A stretch of 64,000 bases of DNA from the NCBI GenBank assembly GCA_041879295.1, contig CP047152.1, positions 1,989,501-2,053,500 of the forward strand. Direction: 5' to 3'. Below are positions 40,531 through 52,472 of this stretch, piece after piece. The translations under genes and the position numbers were made by a program. The stretch is from Pseudomonas putida (GTDB lineage: Bacteria > Pseudomonadota > Gammaproteobacteria > Pseudomonadales > Pseudomonadaceae). Below the pieces are notes generated by a model. It saw only the letters and a list, made by a program, of their open reading frames with translations, was not told the origin of the DNA and ran no database searches. The first letter of the stretch is position 1. Every line of letters starts with the position of its first letter.

Positions 40531-42032
40531 CTAAACAGACCATTGCGGCCGCCCCCCCTTGTACCCTGTTCCTGTTCGGCGCCAATGGCGACCTGGTCAA
40601 GCGCCTGCTGATGCCAGCGCTGTACAACCTCAGCCGCGACGGTTTACTGGACCGTAACCTGCGCATCGTCGGCGTCGACCATAACCCGGCCAGCGCCGAA
40701 ACGTTCGCCGCGCGCCTGCACGCGTTCATGGTCGAGCGTGACAAAGGCGGCGAGGGCAGCGCCAAGTGCCTGGACGAGAAGCTATGGGCCCGTCTGGCCA
40801 AGCGCCTGGATTACCAGACGGGAGACTTTCTCGATCCGGCCACCTACCAGGCCCTGGCCAGGCGCATCGACAAGACCAGTCACGGCAATGCTATTTTCTA
40901 CCTGGCCACGTCGCCGCGCTTTTTTCCCGAGGTGGCGCAGCGCCTGGGGCAGGCAGGCCTGTTGGACGAGTCGGCCGGCGGCTTTCGTCGGGTGGTGGTT
41001 GAAAAACCGTTCGGCACCGACCTGGCTAGCGCCGAGGCACTCAACGCCTGCCTGCTGAAGGTGATGGGCGAGCGGCAGATCTATCGCATCGACCATTACC
41101 TGGGCAAGGAAACGGTGCAGAACATTCTGGTCAGCCGCTTTTCCAACGGCCTGTTCGAATCGTTCTGGAACAATCACTACATCGATCACGTGCAGATCAC
41201 CGCAGCGGAAACTGTCGGTGTCGAGACTCGGGGTGCGTTCTATGACAGCACCGGCGCTCTGCGCGACATGGTGCCCAACCACCTGTTCCAGTTGCTGGCG
41301 ATGGTGGCCATGGAGCCGCCGGCCGCGTTCGGCGCCGATGCGGTGCGCGGTGAAAAGGCCAAGGTGGTCGGCGCTATCCGCCCATGGTCGGCAAAAATGG
41401 CCCTGAAAAACTCCGTGCGAGGCCAGTACAGCGCCGGCAAGCAGGGGCGCAAGTCGTTGCCAGGCTACCGCCAGGAGCCCAACGTCGCGCCGGACAGCCA
41501 GACCGAGACTTACGTGGCGCTGAAGGTGATGATCGACAACTGGCGCTGGGCCGGCGTGCCGTTCTACCTGCGCACCGGCAAGCGCATGAGCGTGCGTGAC
41601 ACCGAGATTGCCATCTGCTTCAAGCCCGCACCGTATGCGCAGTTTCGCGAGTCGGAGCTGGAACGGCCCAAACCCAACTACCTGAAAATCCAGATCCAGC
41701 CCAATGAAGGCATGTGGTTCGACCTGCAAGCCAAACGGCCCGGGCCGGAACTGGTGATGGAGAATGTCGAGTTGGGCTTTGCCTACAAGGACTTCTTCAA
41801 GATGACCCCGGCCACTGGCTACGAGACGCTGATCTATGACTGCCTGACCGGTGACCAGACCCTGTTCCAGCGGGCAGACAACATCGAGAACGGCTGGCGG
41901 GCGGTGCAGCCGTTTCTCGATGCCTGGGCCCAGGGCGGCGAGGTGCATGAGTATTCGGCTGGCGAGGACGGACCTGAGGCCGGCAATGAATTGCTGTCCC
42001 GCGACAAGCGGGAGTGGCACCGTTTGGGGTGA
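40527..42032 (+). CDS. zwf: glucose-6-phosphate dehydrogenase
   Basis: The 501-aa product starts at the ATG overlapping gnd. The N-terminal dinucleotide fold has [20 protein letters not shown]; the active-site signature is [13 protein letters not shown] (~187-199). It makes 6-phosphogluconolactone and NAD(P)H. Pseudomonads of this group carry more than one zwf; this copy is paired with gnd rather than with hexR/pgl/eda, so a role apart from the main Entner-Doudoroff flux is likely. Length is normal. Confidence 0.93.
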   Translation: MTKQTIAAAPPCTLFLFGANGDLVKRLLMPALYNLSRDGLLDRNLRIVGVDHNPASAETFAARLHAFMVERDKGGEGSAKCLDEKLWARLAKRLDYQTGDFLDPATYQALARRIDKTSHGNAIFYLATSPRFFPEVAQRLGQAGLLDESAGGFRRVVVEKPFGTDLASAEALNACLLKVMGERQIYRIDHYLGKETVQNILVSRFSNGLFESFWNNHYIDHVQITAAETVGVETRGAFYDSTGALRDMVPNHLFQLLAMVAMEPPAAFGADAVRGEKAKVVGAIRPWSAKMALKNSVRGQYSAGKQGRKSLPGYRQEPNVAPDSQTETYVALKVMIDNWRWAGVPFYLRTGKRMSVRDTEIAICFKPAPYAQFRESELERPKPNYLKIQIQPNEGMWFDLQAKRPGPELVMENVELGFAYKDFFKMTPATGYETLIYDCLTGDQTLFQRADNIENGWRAVQPFLDAWAQGGEVHEYSAGEDGPEAGNELLSRDKREWHRLG

Positions 42033-42097
42033 GAGGTTTGCAAGCCTGTGCCGGCCCTGTCGCGGGCCAGCACAGGCAACCACACAAAGGAGACCCA

Positions 42098-43894
42098 ATG
42101 CCTGCCCACATCGAAGACTATGCCCTGCTGGGCAACTGCCGCAGTGCGGCGCTGGTCAGCCGCGATGGCTCGCTGGACTGGCTGTGCCTGCCACGCTTCG
42201 ACGCCCCCGCCGTGTTCGCGGCCCTGCTGGGCAACGAAGAAAACGGCCGCTGGCGCCTGGCCCCTTGCGACCCGGTAGTGCACAGCAGCCGCCAATACCT
42301 GGGCGACACCCTGGTTTTGGAAACCACCTGGGTGACCGCAAGCGGTCGTGCCCGGGTGCTCGACTTCATGCCCTTGGGCGAGGTCAACTCGGTGGTGCGC
42401 ATTGTCGAAGGCTTGTCTGGCGAAACCCATTTCGAAATGGACCTGGTCATGCGCTTCGACTACGGCCGCAGCGTGCCCTGGGTGGAACGACTCGACCCAC
42501 TGACCCTCAGCGCCGTCGCCGGCCCTGATCGGCTGATCCTGTGCAGCACCGTGCCTCCGCAAGCCCGCGACCACCATACCGGCTGCCGCTTTCGCGTCAG
42601 CACGGGCCAGCGCCAGGTCTTCAGCCTGCGTCACCAGCCCTCGCACTTGCCGATGCAGCCCGACTGTGAAATCGACGAAGCCCTGGCCAACACCCGCGAG
42701 CAATGGCAGGCCTTCGCCGACCGCTGCCCGCAGGTCGGGCCATATTCCGCCCTGGTGCGCCGCTCGCTTCTCACCCTCAAGGCCATGACCTACGCCCCCA
42801 CCGGCGGTATGGTCGCTGCCGTCACCACTTCGCTGCCCGAGCGTGTGGGTGGCGAGCGCAACTGGGACTACCGCTTCTGTTGGTTGCGCGACGCGACCAT
42901 GACCCTGCTGGCCTTCATGAACCTTGGCTACTTCGACGAGGCCCAGGCCTGGCGCGAGTGGCTGCTGCGCTCGGTGGCCGGCAACCCCGAGCAGATGCAG
43001 ATCATGTATGGCCTGGCTGGCGAGCGGGACCTGCAGGAGTTCACCTTGCCGTGGCTGGCCGGTTATGAGCATTCACAGCCGGTGCGGGTGGGCAACGCGG
43101 CCTCTGCGCAGACACAGCTGGACATCTATGGCGAACTGGCCGATGCGATGACCCAGGCGATCAAGGGCGGGTTGCCCCGCCACCCGCGCAGCGCCGCCAT
43201 TTCGCGCTTGATCTTGCCTTATGTCGAGGGTATCTGGCGCGAGCCGGACGAAGGCATCTGGGAAGTGCGTGGCGGCCGGCAGCAGTTCGTGCACTCCAAG
43301 GTGATGGCCTGGGTCGCCTTCGACCGCGCCGCAGGGCTGGCCGACACCACGGAAGAAGGCCGCGAGCGCGGGCAGCATTATCGCCAGGTGGCTGACGAGA
43401 TTCACCGCGACGTGTGCGAGCACGGCCTGGACGCCAGCGGCCGGTTCTTTGTCCAGGCCTATGGTTCGACCGAAATGGACGCCAGCCTGTTGCAGATCGC
43501 TCTGACCGGCTTCCTGCCGGCAGATGACCCACGCTTCATGCGTACTCTGGAGCAGATCGAACAGCGCCTGATGAAGAACGGCCTGTTGCTGCGCTATGAC
43601 AGTGACAGTTGCAGCGACGGCTTGACGCCGGGGGAGGGCACTTTCCTGGTGTGTTCGTTCTGGCTGGCTGACGTTTATGTATTGCTGGGGCGCCAGGCCA
43701 AAGCCGAAGCGCTGTACCAACACCTGACCAGCCTGTGCAACGACCTCGGCCTGCTGGCCGAACAGTACGACCCGGCCGGCCGCCGCATGCTCGGCAACTT
43801 CCCCCAGGCCTTCAGCCACATAGGCATCATCAACACCGCGCTCAATCTGCACCGCGCACAGTGCCCGGCGCGCGACCGGGCGCGTTGTGGGTAG
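42098..43894 (+). CDS. GH15-family glucan hydrolase (glucoamylase/trehalase-like)
   Basis: The 598-aa product is read from the ATG at 42098 with AAAGGAG upstream; in-frame codons farther up overlap zwf. It starts with a PAHIEDYALLGNCRSAALVS segment, and the GH15 core has GGERNWDYRFCWLRDATMTL, EGIWREPDEGIWEVRGG (catalytic Glu region), FVHSKVMAWVAFDRA and a terminal NFPQAFSHIGIINTALNL. No signal peptide, so cytoplasmic. Such proteins release glucose from alpha-glucans or, in some branches, cleave trehalose; I cannot separate the two. The position after gnd-zwf, and close to the glycogen genes, suggests a link from glucan to the pentose-phosphate pathway. Confidence 0.85.
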   Translation: MPAHIEDYALLGNCRSAALVSRDGSLDWLCLPRFDAPAVFAALLGNEENGRWRLAPCDPVVHSSRQYLGDTLVLETTWVTASGRARVLDFMPLGEVNSVVRIVEGLSGETHFEMDLVMRFDYGRSVPWVERLDPLTLSAVAGPDRLILCSTVPPQARDHHTGCRFRVSTGQRQVFSLRHQPSHLPMQPDCEIDEALANTREQWQAFADRCPQVGPYSALVRRSLLTLKAMTYAPTGGMVAAVTTSLPERVGGERNWDYRFCWLRDATMTLLAFMNLGYFDEAQAWREWLLRSVAGNPEQMQIMYGLAGERDLQEFTLPWLAGYEHSQPVRVGNAASAQTQLDIYGELADAMTQAIKGGLPRHPRSAAISRLILPYVEGIWREPDEGIWEVRGGRQQFVHSKVMAWVAFDRAAGLADTTEEGRERGQHYRQVADEIHRDVCEHGLDASGRFFVQAYGSTEMDASLLQIALTGFLPADDPRFMRTLEQIEQRLMKNGLLLRYDSDSCSDGLTPGEGTFLVCSFWLADVYVLLGRQAKAEALYQHLTSLCNDLGLLAEQYDPAGRRMLGNFPQAFSHIGIINTALNLHRAQCPARDRARCG

Positions 43895-43961
43895 CGAATG
43901 AGTGGGGCGACTGCCTTGACCGGAGTAGACTAGGCCAAACACCCTTCGGCACGGAGCACAC

Positions 43962-44318
43962 ATGGGCATTCGCGGTACTGACCGGCAGATCGACAACATC
44001 GAGTTCAATGTCAGCGACATTTCACGGAGCAAGGCCTTCTATGGCAGCGTGTTTGGTTGGGCGTTCACCGACTACGGGCCTACCTATACCGAGTTCAGTG
44101 ATGGCCGGTTGACGGGTGGCTTCACCACGGGTGAGCCGGTGCGTCCGGGTGGGCCCCTGGTTATCTTGTACACCGACGACCTGGCGGCCACGCAGCAGCG
44201 GATCGAAGCCGCCGGGGCGAAAATCAGCCGGGCGACCTTTGCCTTTCCCGGCGGGCGGCGCTTTCATTTCATTGACCCGGACGGTTATGAGCTGGCGGTG
44301 TGGACGGCCCAAGCCTGA
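43962..44318 (+). CDS. VOC-family (glyoxalase/dioxygenase fold) protein
   Basis: The 118-aa product has CGGAGC upstream of the ATG. VOC signatures: IEFNVSDISRSKAFYGSVFG at the start, LVILYTDDLAATQQRIEAAG in the second half, and the closing RRFHFIDPDGYELAVW with the typical Glu metal ligand. Substrate unknown. The stop overlaps the ATG of the RutR-like repressor by one base, so the two are co-translated. Confidence 0.85.
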   Translation: MGIRGTDRQIDNIEFNVSDISRSKAFYGSVFGWAFTDYGPTYTEFSDGRLTGGFTTGEPVRPGGPLVILYTDDLAATQQRIEAAGAKISRATFAFPGGRRFHFIDPDGYELAVWTAQA

Positions 44319-44938
44319 TGGCCAATCACAAGATCGAAATCCGCCGACGCAATATCGAAAAAATCCTGCAAGCGGCGGAGAAGGTGTTTGCTGAAAAGGG
44401 CTATGGCGCCACCTCCATGGGGGATATCGCCGAGCAGGCTGAGCTGCCACGCTCCAACCTGCATTATTACTTCAGCACCAAGGATGAGCTGTTCCGCGCA
44501 GTGCTGCAGGACCTGCTGGATGTGTGGAAGCAGGACGCCCTGTGCTTCGAGAACTTCGACGACCCGCGTGTGGTGCTGACCAGCTACATCCGGGCGAAGA
44601 TGGGCCATTCGCGCTCGCGGCCGCTGGGCTCGAAAATCTGGGCCGAAGAGATGCTGCATGGGGCGCCGGTGCTGGGGGTTAACCTCGACGAAAGCTTGGT
44701 GCCCTGGGCGAAGATGAAAGAAGCCAAGATCCGCTGCTGGGTGGAAGAGGGGCGCATCTTGCCGGTGGAGCCGTCGGCGCTGCTGTACATGATCTGGGCC
44801 TCGACCCAGCATTACGCCGACTTCGGTTACCAGGTGCAGTTGCTGAACGGCGGCGAGATGCTGTCGGACATGGCGTTCGAGAGTGCCGTGCAAACGGTGA
44901 CCAGCGTGATCTTGCGGGGGATCGGGCTGGAGCCGTGA
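44318..44938 (+). CDS. TetR-family regulator, RutR-like
   Basis: The 206-aa product is read from the ATG overlapping the VOC stop. The N-terminal helix-turn-helix has EKGYGATSMGDIAEQAEL and LHYYFSTKDELF. The C-terminal half matches RutR of E. coli (pyrimidine-sensing) closely from memory: AEEMLHGAPVL and the distinctive MIWASTQHYADFGYQVQ. RutR binds uracil/thymine and controls pyrimidine use. Next to preTA, dihydropyrimidinase and an NCS1 transporter it is the likely repressor of this cluster; palindromes at 49398-49411 and 49551-49570 are candidate sites. Confidence 0.85.
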   Translation: MANHKIEIRRRNIEKILQAAEKVFAEKGYGATSMGDIAEQAELPRSNLHYYFSTKDELFRAVLQDLLDVWKQDALCFENFDDPRVVLTSYIRAKMGHSRSRPLGSKIWAEEMLHGAPVLGVNLDESLVPWAKMKEAKIRCWVEEGRILPVEPSALLYMIWASTQHYADFGYQVQLLNGGEMLSDMAFESAVQTVTSVILRGIGLEP

Positions 44939-44965
44939 ACCGGCGATGGAGGCCGCTGCGCGGCC

Positions 44966-45050
44966 TTCAAGGGCTTGCCCGCTCCCACAGGTTCTGCGCT
45001 GTCCTCAGAAACGGCGCAGTCCTGTGGGAGCGGGCAAGCCCGCGAAGGGC
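44966..45050. repeat. inverted REP pair
   Basis: ccttcaagggcttgcccgct (from 44964) faces its inverse, ending near 45050, between the convergent rutR-like gene and preA. Confidence 0.8.
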
Positions 45051-45071
45051 TGCATGGCAGCCCCTATTGCT

Positions 45072-46346
45072 TCAACTGGCCTCACGGTAGGGGTTACGCG
45101 GATCCTGCGTCCAGTTCAGGTACGGCTTGCCGGTATCCTGTGCCTCCATTTCGATGCAGTCTTCCACCGGGCAGGTGATCTGGCACAGGTTGCAGCCTAC
45201 GCATTCCTCCTCGATCACACTGTAGGCATGCGTGCCGTCAGCCTTCAGCGTGCTGGCAATCGCCTGGTGCGAGGTGTCCTCACACGCAATGTGGCAGCGC
45301 CCGCAGCCGATGCACGCCTCCTGGTCAATGTGCGCCACCGACTTGTAGTTGATGTCCAGGTATTTCCAGTCGGTGGTATGCCCCACCGCCTGCCCGCGGA
45401 ACGCCTCGATGTTGCGGTGCCCATGCTGATCCATCCAGCGCGCCAGGCCGTCCTGCATGTCCTCGACGATACGGAAGCCATGCAGCATCGCCGCCGTGCA
45501 CACCTGCACGGCACCACTGCCCAGGGCCATGAACTCGGCTGCGTCACGCCAGTTGCCGATGCCGCCAATGCCACAAATCGGCAAGCCACGCGTTTCCGGG
45601 TCGCGGGCGATTTCCGCCACCATGTTCAAGGCAATCGGCTTCACTGCCGAACCGCAGTAACCGCCATGGGTGCTCTGGTCTCCGACAATCGGGTGGGCCA
45701 CCATGCGGTCCAGGTCGACGCTGGTGATCGAGTTGATGGTGTTGATCAACGACACGGCATCGGCCCCGCCCCGGTGCGCGGCGCGGGCCGACTGGCGGAT
45801 ATCGGTGATGTTCGGCGTAAGCTTCACGATCACCGGCAGCGCGCAGTACGTCTTGCACCAGCGGGTGACCATTTCCACATATTCCGGCACCTGGCCGACG
45901 GCCGCCCCCATGCCGCGTTCCGGCATACCGTGCGGGCAACCGAAGTTCAGCTCGATGCCATCGGCCCCGGTGGCTTCCACCAGCGGCAGGATGAACTTCC
46001 ACGATTCCTCTATGCACGGCACCATCAGCGACACGATCAATGCGCGGTCGGGCCAGTCCTTCTTAACCTGGGTGATTTCACGCAGGTTGATGTCCAGTGA
46101 GCGGTCGGTGATCAACTCGATATTGTTGATCCCCTGTACCTGACGGTTGGGGCCATAGTGCGCCGAGTAGCGCGACGACACGTTGACCGCTGCAGGGTCT
46201 TCGCCCAGGGTCTTCCAGACCACGCCGCCCCAGCCGGCCTCGAAGGCACGGACCACGTTGTAGGCCTTGTCGGTTGGCGGTGCGGAGGCCAGCCAGAAGG
46301 GGTTGGGTGCCTTGATGCCGGCAAATACGATAGACAAGTCGGCCAT
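45072..46346 (-). CDS. preA: NAD-dependent dihydropyrimidine dehydrogenase, subunit PreA (PydA)
   Basis: The 424-aa product starts MADLSIVFAGIKAPNPFWLA. The first ~320 residues are an FMN-binding dihydroorotate dehydrogenase-like barrel (ELNFGCPHGMPERGMGAAVG, IVKLTPNITDIRQSA, GIGGIGNWRDAAEFMALG). The C-terminus holds two 4Fe-4S motifs (CIGCGRCHIACEDTSHQAI and CVGCNLCQITCPVEDCIEM). With PreT it reduces uracil and thymine to the 5,6-dihydro forms. The ATG directly abuts the preT stop. Confidence 0.94.
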   Translation of the reverse strand: MADLSIVFAGIKAPNPFWLASAPPTDKAYNVVRAFEAGWGGVVWKTLGEDPAAVNVSSRYSAHYGPNRQVQGINNIELITDRSLDINLREITQVKKDWPDRALIVSLMVPCIEESWKFILPLVEATGADGIELNFGCPHGMPERGMGAAVGQVPEYVEMVTRWCKTYCALPVIVKLTPNITDIRQSARAAHRGGADAVSLINTINSITSVDLDRMVAHPIVGDQSTHGGYCGSAVKPIALNMVAEIARDPETRGLPICGIGGIGNWRDAAEFMALGSGAVQVCTAAMLHGFRIVEDMQDGLARWMDQHGHRNIEAFRGQAVGHTTDWKYLDINYKSVAHIDQEACIGCGRCHIACEDTSHQAIASTLKADGTHAYSVIEEECVGCNLCQITCPVEDCIEMEAQDTGKPYLNWTQDPRNPYREAS

Positions 46347-47714
46347 TTACGCTGCCTCCACGTTGAGCATGAGTTGGGCATGGATGGCTTCGGCGGCCAG
46401 CTTGCCGTGTTGCACGGCCTGCACGGTAAGGTCCTGGCCCAGCGCGGTGCAGTCGCCGCCTGCGTACACGCCCGGCAGGCTGGTCTGCAGGTTTTCGTCA
46501 ACGCGGATGCGCTCACCCTCGCGGGCCAGTTGCGCAGCCACCGGGTCATGGAGGCTGGCGTCGTCGAAGCGCTGGCCAATGGCCTTGAAGATCGCGTCCG
46601 CAGCCAGCTCAAAGGTTTCGCCGGTATCGCGCAGGCGGCCTTCCGCCAGTTCGGTGCGGGCAAAACGCATGCCGCGGACCTTACCGGCGTCATCCAGCAG
46701 CACGGCATCAGGGCGGGCCCAAGTGTGCAGGCGCACCTGGTTGGCTTTGGCAATGTCCTGCTCGTGGCCGGTAGCGCCCATGTCGTCGTGGCCACGGCGG
46801 TAAACCAGGTTGACGTCGCGGGCACCCAGACGGCTCATCTGCACGGCCATGTCGATGGCCGTGTTGCCAGCACCGATCACCAGGCAGCGGTCGGCCAACG
46901 GTAGCTGGCTCAGGTCATCGGCCTGGCGTAGCTCGCGGATGTATTCGGTGGCGGCGACCACACCGGGGGCTTCCTCGTCGGGCAGCCCTAGCTGGCGCAC
47001 GGCATTCAGGCCGAGGCCCAGGAACACCGCGTCGTACTGATCGCGCAGTTCGCCCAGGCTGAGGTTGCCACCCAGGCGCTGGCCATGGCGGACTTCGATA
47101 CCGCCAATGCCCAACAAGAAATCCACTTCACGCTGGGCATAGTCGTCTACCAGCTTGTAGCGGGCGATGCCGTACTCGTTGAGGCCGCCGGCTTTGTCGC
47201 AGGCCTCGAACACCACCACGTCATGCCCGTGCATGGCCAGGCGGTGGGCGCAGGACAGCCCTGCCGGGCCGGCGCCGACCACGGCGATACGCTTGCCGGT
47301 GGCTGCCGAGCGCTTGAACGGGTGTGCGCTGAACTGGGCGTTGTCCAGGGCGTAACGCTGCAGCTGGCCGATCAGCACCGGTGCGCATTCCTGGGCGTTA
47401 TTGCGCACGCAGGCTTGCTGGCAGAGGATTTCGGTGGGGCACACGCGGGCGCAACTACCGCCAAGAATGTTGGCCGAAAGAATGCGCTCGGCAGCACCTT
47501 GCAGGTTCTCGTCACTGATGCGGTGTATGAACGAGGGGATGTCAATCTCGCTAGGGCAAGCGTTGACGCAAGGGGCGTCGTAGCAGTACAGGCAGCGTGC
47601 ACTTTCCAGGGCGGCCTGGCGCGCGGTGAGGGGTGGGGCCAGATCGCTGAAGCGCTCGGCCAACTGGTCGGCGCCGGCCCGGGGGCGCGGCAAATGGTTC
47701 AGGGCGTCGATCAC
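46347..47714 (-). CDS. preT: dihydropyrimidine dehydrogenase, subunit PreT
   Basis: The 455-aa product is read from a GTG at 47714 with AGAGAGG upstream; longer in-frame readings run into REP-like sequence. Cysteine-rich Fe-S motifs come first (CLYCYDAPCVNACPSEIDIP; CARVCPTEILCQQACVRN), then FAD- and NAD-binding folds (VVGAGPAGLSCAHRLAMHG; VIGAGNTAIDMAVQMSRLGA). It takes electrons from NAD(P)H and passes them to PreA. Glutamate-synthase small-subunit-like proteins share the fold, but adjacency to preA settles the role. Confidence 0.92.
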   Translation of the reverse strand: MIDALNHLPRPRAGADQLAERFSDLAPPLTARQAALESARCLYCYDAPCVNACPSEIDIPSFIHRISDENLQGAAERILSANILGGSCARVCPTEILCQQACVRNNAQECAPVLIGQLQRYALDNAQFSAHPFKRSAATGKRIAVVGAGPAGLSCAHRLAMHGHDVVVFEACDKAGGLNEYGIARYKLVDDYAQREVDFLLGIGGIEVRHGQRLGGNLSLGELRDQYDAVFLGLGLNAVRQLGLPDEEAPGVVAATEYIRELRQADDLSQLPLADRCLVIGAGNTAIDMAVQMSRLGARDVNLVYRRGHDDMGATGHEQDIAKANQVRLHTWARPDAVLLDDAGKVRGMRFARTELAEGRLRDTGETFELAADAIFKAIGQRFDDASLHDPVAAQLAREGERIRVDENLQTSLPGVYAGGDCTALGQDLTVQAVQHGKLAAEAIHAQLMLNVEAA

Positions 47715-47770
47715 GGTTGTAGCCTCTCTATTTTTATGGTGCAGGCGACAGGTATTGCGGTGGATTCTGG

Positions 47771-47869
47771 GGGTGCTGCGCGGCCCATCTCGACGCGAGG
47801 CCGCTCTCACAGGCGATCGCGGTCCTTGTGGGAGCGGCCTTGTGTCGCGATGGACTGCACAGCAGCCCC
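47771..47869. repeat. diverged REP-like dyad between preT and the dihydropyrimidinase gene
   Basis: gggtgctgcgcggccca (47771) faces its imperfect inverse near 47868, with a ctcacagg/ccttgtgggagcggcc inner dyad. It lies in the 162-base gap that otherwise holds only the preT leader. Confidence 0.6.
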
Positions 47870-47876
47870 AATGGCT

Positions 47877-49659
<1,783 letters not shown>

Positions 49660-51177
49660 ATGCAACAGAGCAGATCGGAAGTGGTCGAGCAAGATGGCCT
49701 GTTCGAGCTGTCCGAGGGCAGCGATGTCCTCGACAGCCCGCGCTACAACCCCGACATAGCACCGACCAAGGTGCACCAGCGCACTTGGAACAAATGGCAC
49801 ATCACCGCCCTGTGGGTGGGCATGTCCATCTGCGTACCCACCTACACCCTCGGCGGCGTGCTCACCGCCTACTTCGGCCTCAGCGTTGGCGAAGCGCTGC
49901 TGGCGATTCTGCTGGCCAACGTTATCGTGCTGATACCGCTTACCCTCAATGCCTTTCCCGGTACCAAGTACGGCATCCCGTTTCCGGTGCTGCTGCGTTC
50001 GTCGTTCGGCATTCTCGGCTCCAACGTACCGTGCCTGATCCGCGCGGTGGTGGCCTGTGGTTGGTTCGGTATTCAGACCATGTTCGGCGGGCTGGCCATT
50101 CACCTGTTCCTGGGTTCGGTGTTCGACGGCTGGAAGGCGCTGGGCGGGACGGGCGAGGTGATTGGCTTCATGATCTTCTGGTGCCTGAACCTGTGGGTGG
50201 TACTGCGCGGCGCCGAGTCGATCAAGTGGCTGGAAACGCTGTCGGCACCGCTGCTGGTGGCGGTGGGCATCGGTCTGCTGTTCTGGGCCTTGCCACACAT
50301 GTCGATGACCGAACTGCTGGCCCAGCCGCCCAAGCGCCCGGAAGGGGCGAGCATGGTCAGTTACTTCTGCGCAGGGCTCACGGCCATGGTCGGCTTCTGG
50401 GCCACATTGTCACTGAACATTCCCGACTTCAGCCGCTACGCCCGCAGCCAGAAGGACCAGATTCTCGGGCAGATCTTCGGCCTGCCGCTGACCATGTTCC
50501 TGTTCGCTGCGCTGGGTGTGGTACTGACCGCCGCGTCGGCATCACTGGTGGGTGAGACGGTGTCCGACCCGGTCAGCTTGATCGGCAAGATTCAAAGCCC
50601 CTTCTGGGTGGCCCTGGCCATGGCGCTGATCGTGATCGCCACGCTGTCGACCAACACTGCGGCGAACATCGTGTCGCCGACCAATGACTTCCAGAACATT
50701 GCCCCACGCCTGATCGGGCGAAGCCGCGCGATATGGCTGACCGGCTTTATCGGCCTGGCGCTGATGGGGCATGAGCTGCTGAAGAAGCTAGGCCTGATTG
50801 TCTCCGACCTTAGCCTGGAGAGCGTGTACTCCAACTGGCTGCTGGGCTATTCCAGCTTGTTGGGGCCCATTGCCGGGATCATGGCGGTGGACTACTTCCT
50901 GATCCGCCGGCAGAAGCTGGACCTGGCCGGGCTATACCGCGACGACGTGTATCCCGCGTGGAACTGGGCCGGTTTTGCCGCCTTCGCCTTGCCAGTAGGG
51001 CTGACGGTAATGGCGATTGGCAACAGCAGTTTCAGCTGGTTCTACGACTACGGCTGGTTCACCGGCTCGTTGCTGGGCGGTGCACTGTACTACGTGCTTG
51101 GCGGTATGGCGGTACGCAGTCCTGTGGTAGCGGGCGTGCCCGCCAAGCGCCCTGAACAGACAACAAAAAAAGCCTGA
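49660..51177 (+). CDS. NCS1-family nucleobase transporter
   Basis: The 505-aa protein has about twelve hydrophobic helices. The N-terminal cytoplasmic part (RYNPDIAPTKVHQRTWNKWH) leads to LWVGMSICVPTYTLGG (helix 1, substrate pocket), GIPFPVLLRSSFGILGSNVP, ACGWFGIQTMFGG and NIPDFSRYARSQKDQ. NCS1 members carry uracil, cytosine, allantoin, hydantoin or thiamine. Between dihydropyrimidinase and the carbamoylase gene, uracil/thymine or dihydropyrimidine is the likely cargo. It begins the rightward half of the cluster, followed 11 bases later by the M20 hydrolase. Confidence 0.9.
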   Translation: MQQSRSEVVEQDGLFELSEGSDVLDSPRYNPDIAPTKVHQRTWNKWHITALWVGMSICVPTYTLGGVLTAYFGLSVGEALLAILLANVIVLIPLTLNAFPGTKYGIPFPVLLRSSFGILGSNVPCLIRAVVACGWFGIQTMFGGLAIHLFLGSVFDGWKALGGTGEVIGFMIFWCLNLWVVLRGAESIKWLETLSAPLLVAVGIGLLFWALPHMSMTELLAQPPKRPEGASMVSYFCAGLTAMVGFWATLSLNIPDFSRYARSQKDQILGQIFGLPLTMFLFAALGVVLTAASASLVGETVSDPVSLIGKIQSPFWVALAMALIVIATLSTNTAANIVSPTNDFQNIAPRLIGRSRAIWLTGFIGLALMGHELLKKLGLIVSDLSLESVYSNWLLGYSSLLGPIAGIMAVDYFLIRRQKLDLAGLYRDDVYPAWNWAGFAAFALPVGLTVMAIGNSSFSWFYDYGWFTGSLLGGALYYVLGGMAVRSPVVAGVPAKRPEQTTKKA

Positions 51178-51188
51178 AGGAGAAACCC

Positions 51189-52472
51189 GTGACCCCCGTC
51201 AAAGAGATCCTGAAGACCAACGCCCATCACGTCGACAGTACCCGCCTGTGGCAATCGCTGATGGACCTGGCCCGGCTCGGCGCCACCGCCAAGGGCGGTG
51301 TCTGCCGCCTGGCCTTGACCGACCTCGACCGCCAGGCCCGCGATCTGTTCGTGCAGTGGTGCGAGGCGGCCGGTTGCTCGGTCAGCATCGACGCCGTCGG
51401 CAACATATTCGCCCGCCGCCCGGGCCGTAACCCCAAGCTGCCGCCGGTGATGACCGGTAGCCATATCGACACCCAGCCCACCGGCGGCAAGTTTGATGGC
51501 TGCTTCGGGGTGATGGCCGGGTTGGAGGTGATCCGCACCCTCAACGACCTGGGCGTGGAAACCGAAGCGCCGCTCGAAGTGGTGGTGTGGACCAACGAAG
51601 AAGGTTCGCGTTTTGCGCCGTGCATGATGGGTTCAGGGGTGTTCGCCGGCAAGTTCACTCTGGAAGAAACCCTGGCCAAGCGCGATGCCCAGGGAGTCAG
51701 CGTTGGCGAAGCGTTGAACACCATTGGCTACGCCGGTTCGCGTGCGGTGTCGGGGCACCCGGTGGGGGCGTATTTCGAAGCGCATATCGAGCAGGGGCCT
51801 ATCCTTGAGGACCAGGCCAAGACCATCGGCGTGGTCCTCGGCGCCCTGGGCCAGAAGTGGTTCGACCTGACCCTGCGCGGTGTTGAAGCCCATGCCGGCC
51901 CTACGCCCATGCACCTGCGCAAGGACGCCCTGGTGGGCGCAGCCGCTGTGGTGGAGGCGGTCAACCGCACGGCGCTTGCCCACCAGCCCCACGCCTGCGG
52001 CACGGTGGGTTGCCTTCAGGCGTACCCGGGCTCGCGTAACGTGATCCCGGGCGAAGTGCGCATGACCCTGGACTTCCGCCACCTCGAGGGCGAGCAGTTG
52101 AATGCGATGATTGCCGATGTGCGCGAGGTGATCGAGGCGACCTGTACCAAGCATGGCCTGAGCCATGAGCTGGTGCCCACGGCCGACTTCCCGGCGCTTT
52201 ACTTCGACAAAGGCTGTGTCGACGCCGTGCGCGAATCGGCCAAGGCGTTGGGCCTGCCGCACATGGACATCGTCAGTGGAGCGGGGCATGACGCCATCTT
52301 CCTGGCCGAGCTGGGGCCGGCGGGGATGATTTTCGTGCCGTGCGAAAACGGCATCAGCCATAACGAAATCGAGAACGCCACGCCTGATGACCTGGCGGCA
52401 GGCTGTGCGGTGCTGTTACGGGCGATGCTGGCGGCGTCGGAGGCAATTGCCAGCGGGCGGCTGGCGGCCTAA
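51189..52472 (+). CDS. hyuC: M20-family N-carbamoyl amide hydrolase (beta-ureidopropionase type)
   Basis: The 427-aa product has GAAGGAGAAACCC upstream of the GTG/ATG region. M20 zinc motifs: [66 protein letters not shown] and [12 protein letters not shown]. Hydrolyses N-carbamoyl-beta-alanine (or N-carbamoyl amino acids) to the amine, CO2 and ammonia, completing reductive uracil/thymine breakdown. Allantoate amidohydrolases are close relatives, but the operon with hydA and preTA points to ureidopropionase. The start at 51189 is GTG. The 3' end overlaps the rnz 3' end by 4 bases. Confidence 0.88.
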   Translation: MTPVKEILKTNAHHVDSTRLWQSLMDLARLGATAKGGVCRLALTDLDRQARDLFVQWCEAAGCSVSIDAVGNIFARRPGRNPKLPPVMTGSHIDTQPTGGKFDGCFGVMAGLEVIRTLNDLGVETEAPLEVVVWTNEEGSRFAPCMMGSGVFAGKFTLEETLAKRDAQGVSVGEALNTIGYAGSRAVSGHPVGAYFEAHIEQGPILEDQAKTIGVVLGALGQKWFDLTLRGVEAHAGPTPMHLRKDALVGAAAVVEAVNRTALAHQPHACGTVGCLQAYPGSRNVIPGEVRMTLDFRHLEGEQLNAMIADVREVIEATCTKHGLSHELVPTADFPALYFDKGCVDAVRESAKALGLPHMDIVSGAGHDAIFLAELGPAGMIFVPCENGISHNEIENATPDDLAAGCAVLLRAMLAASEAIASGRLAA

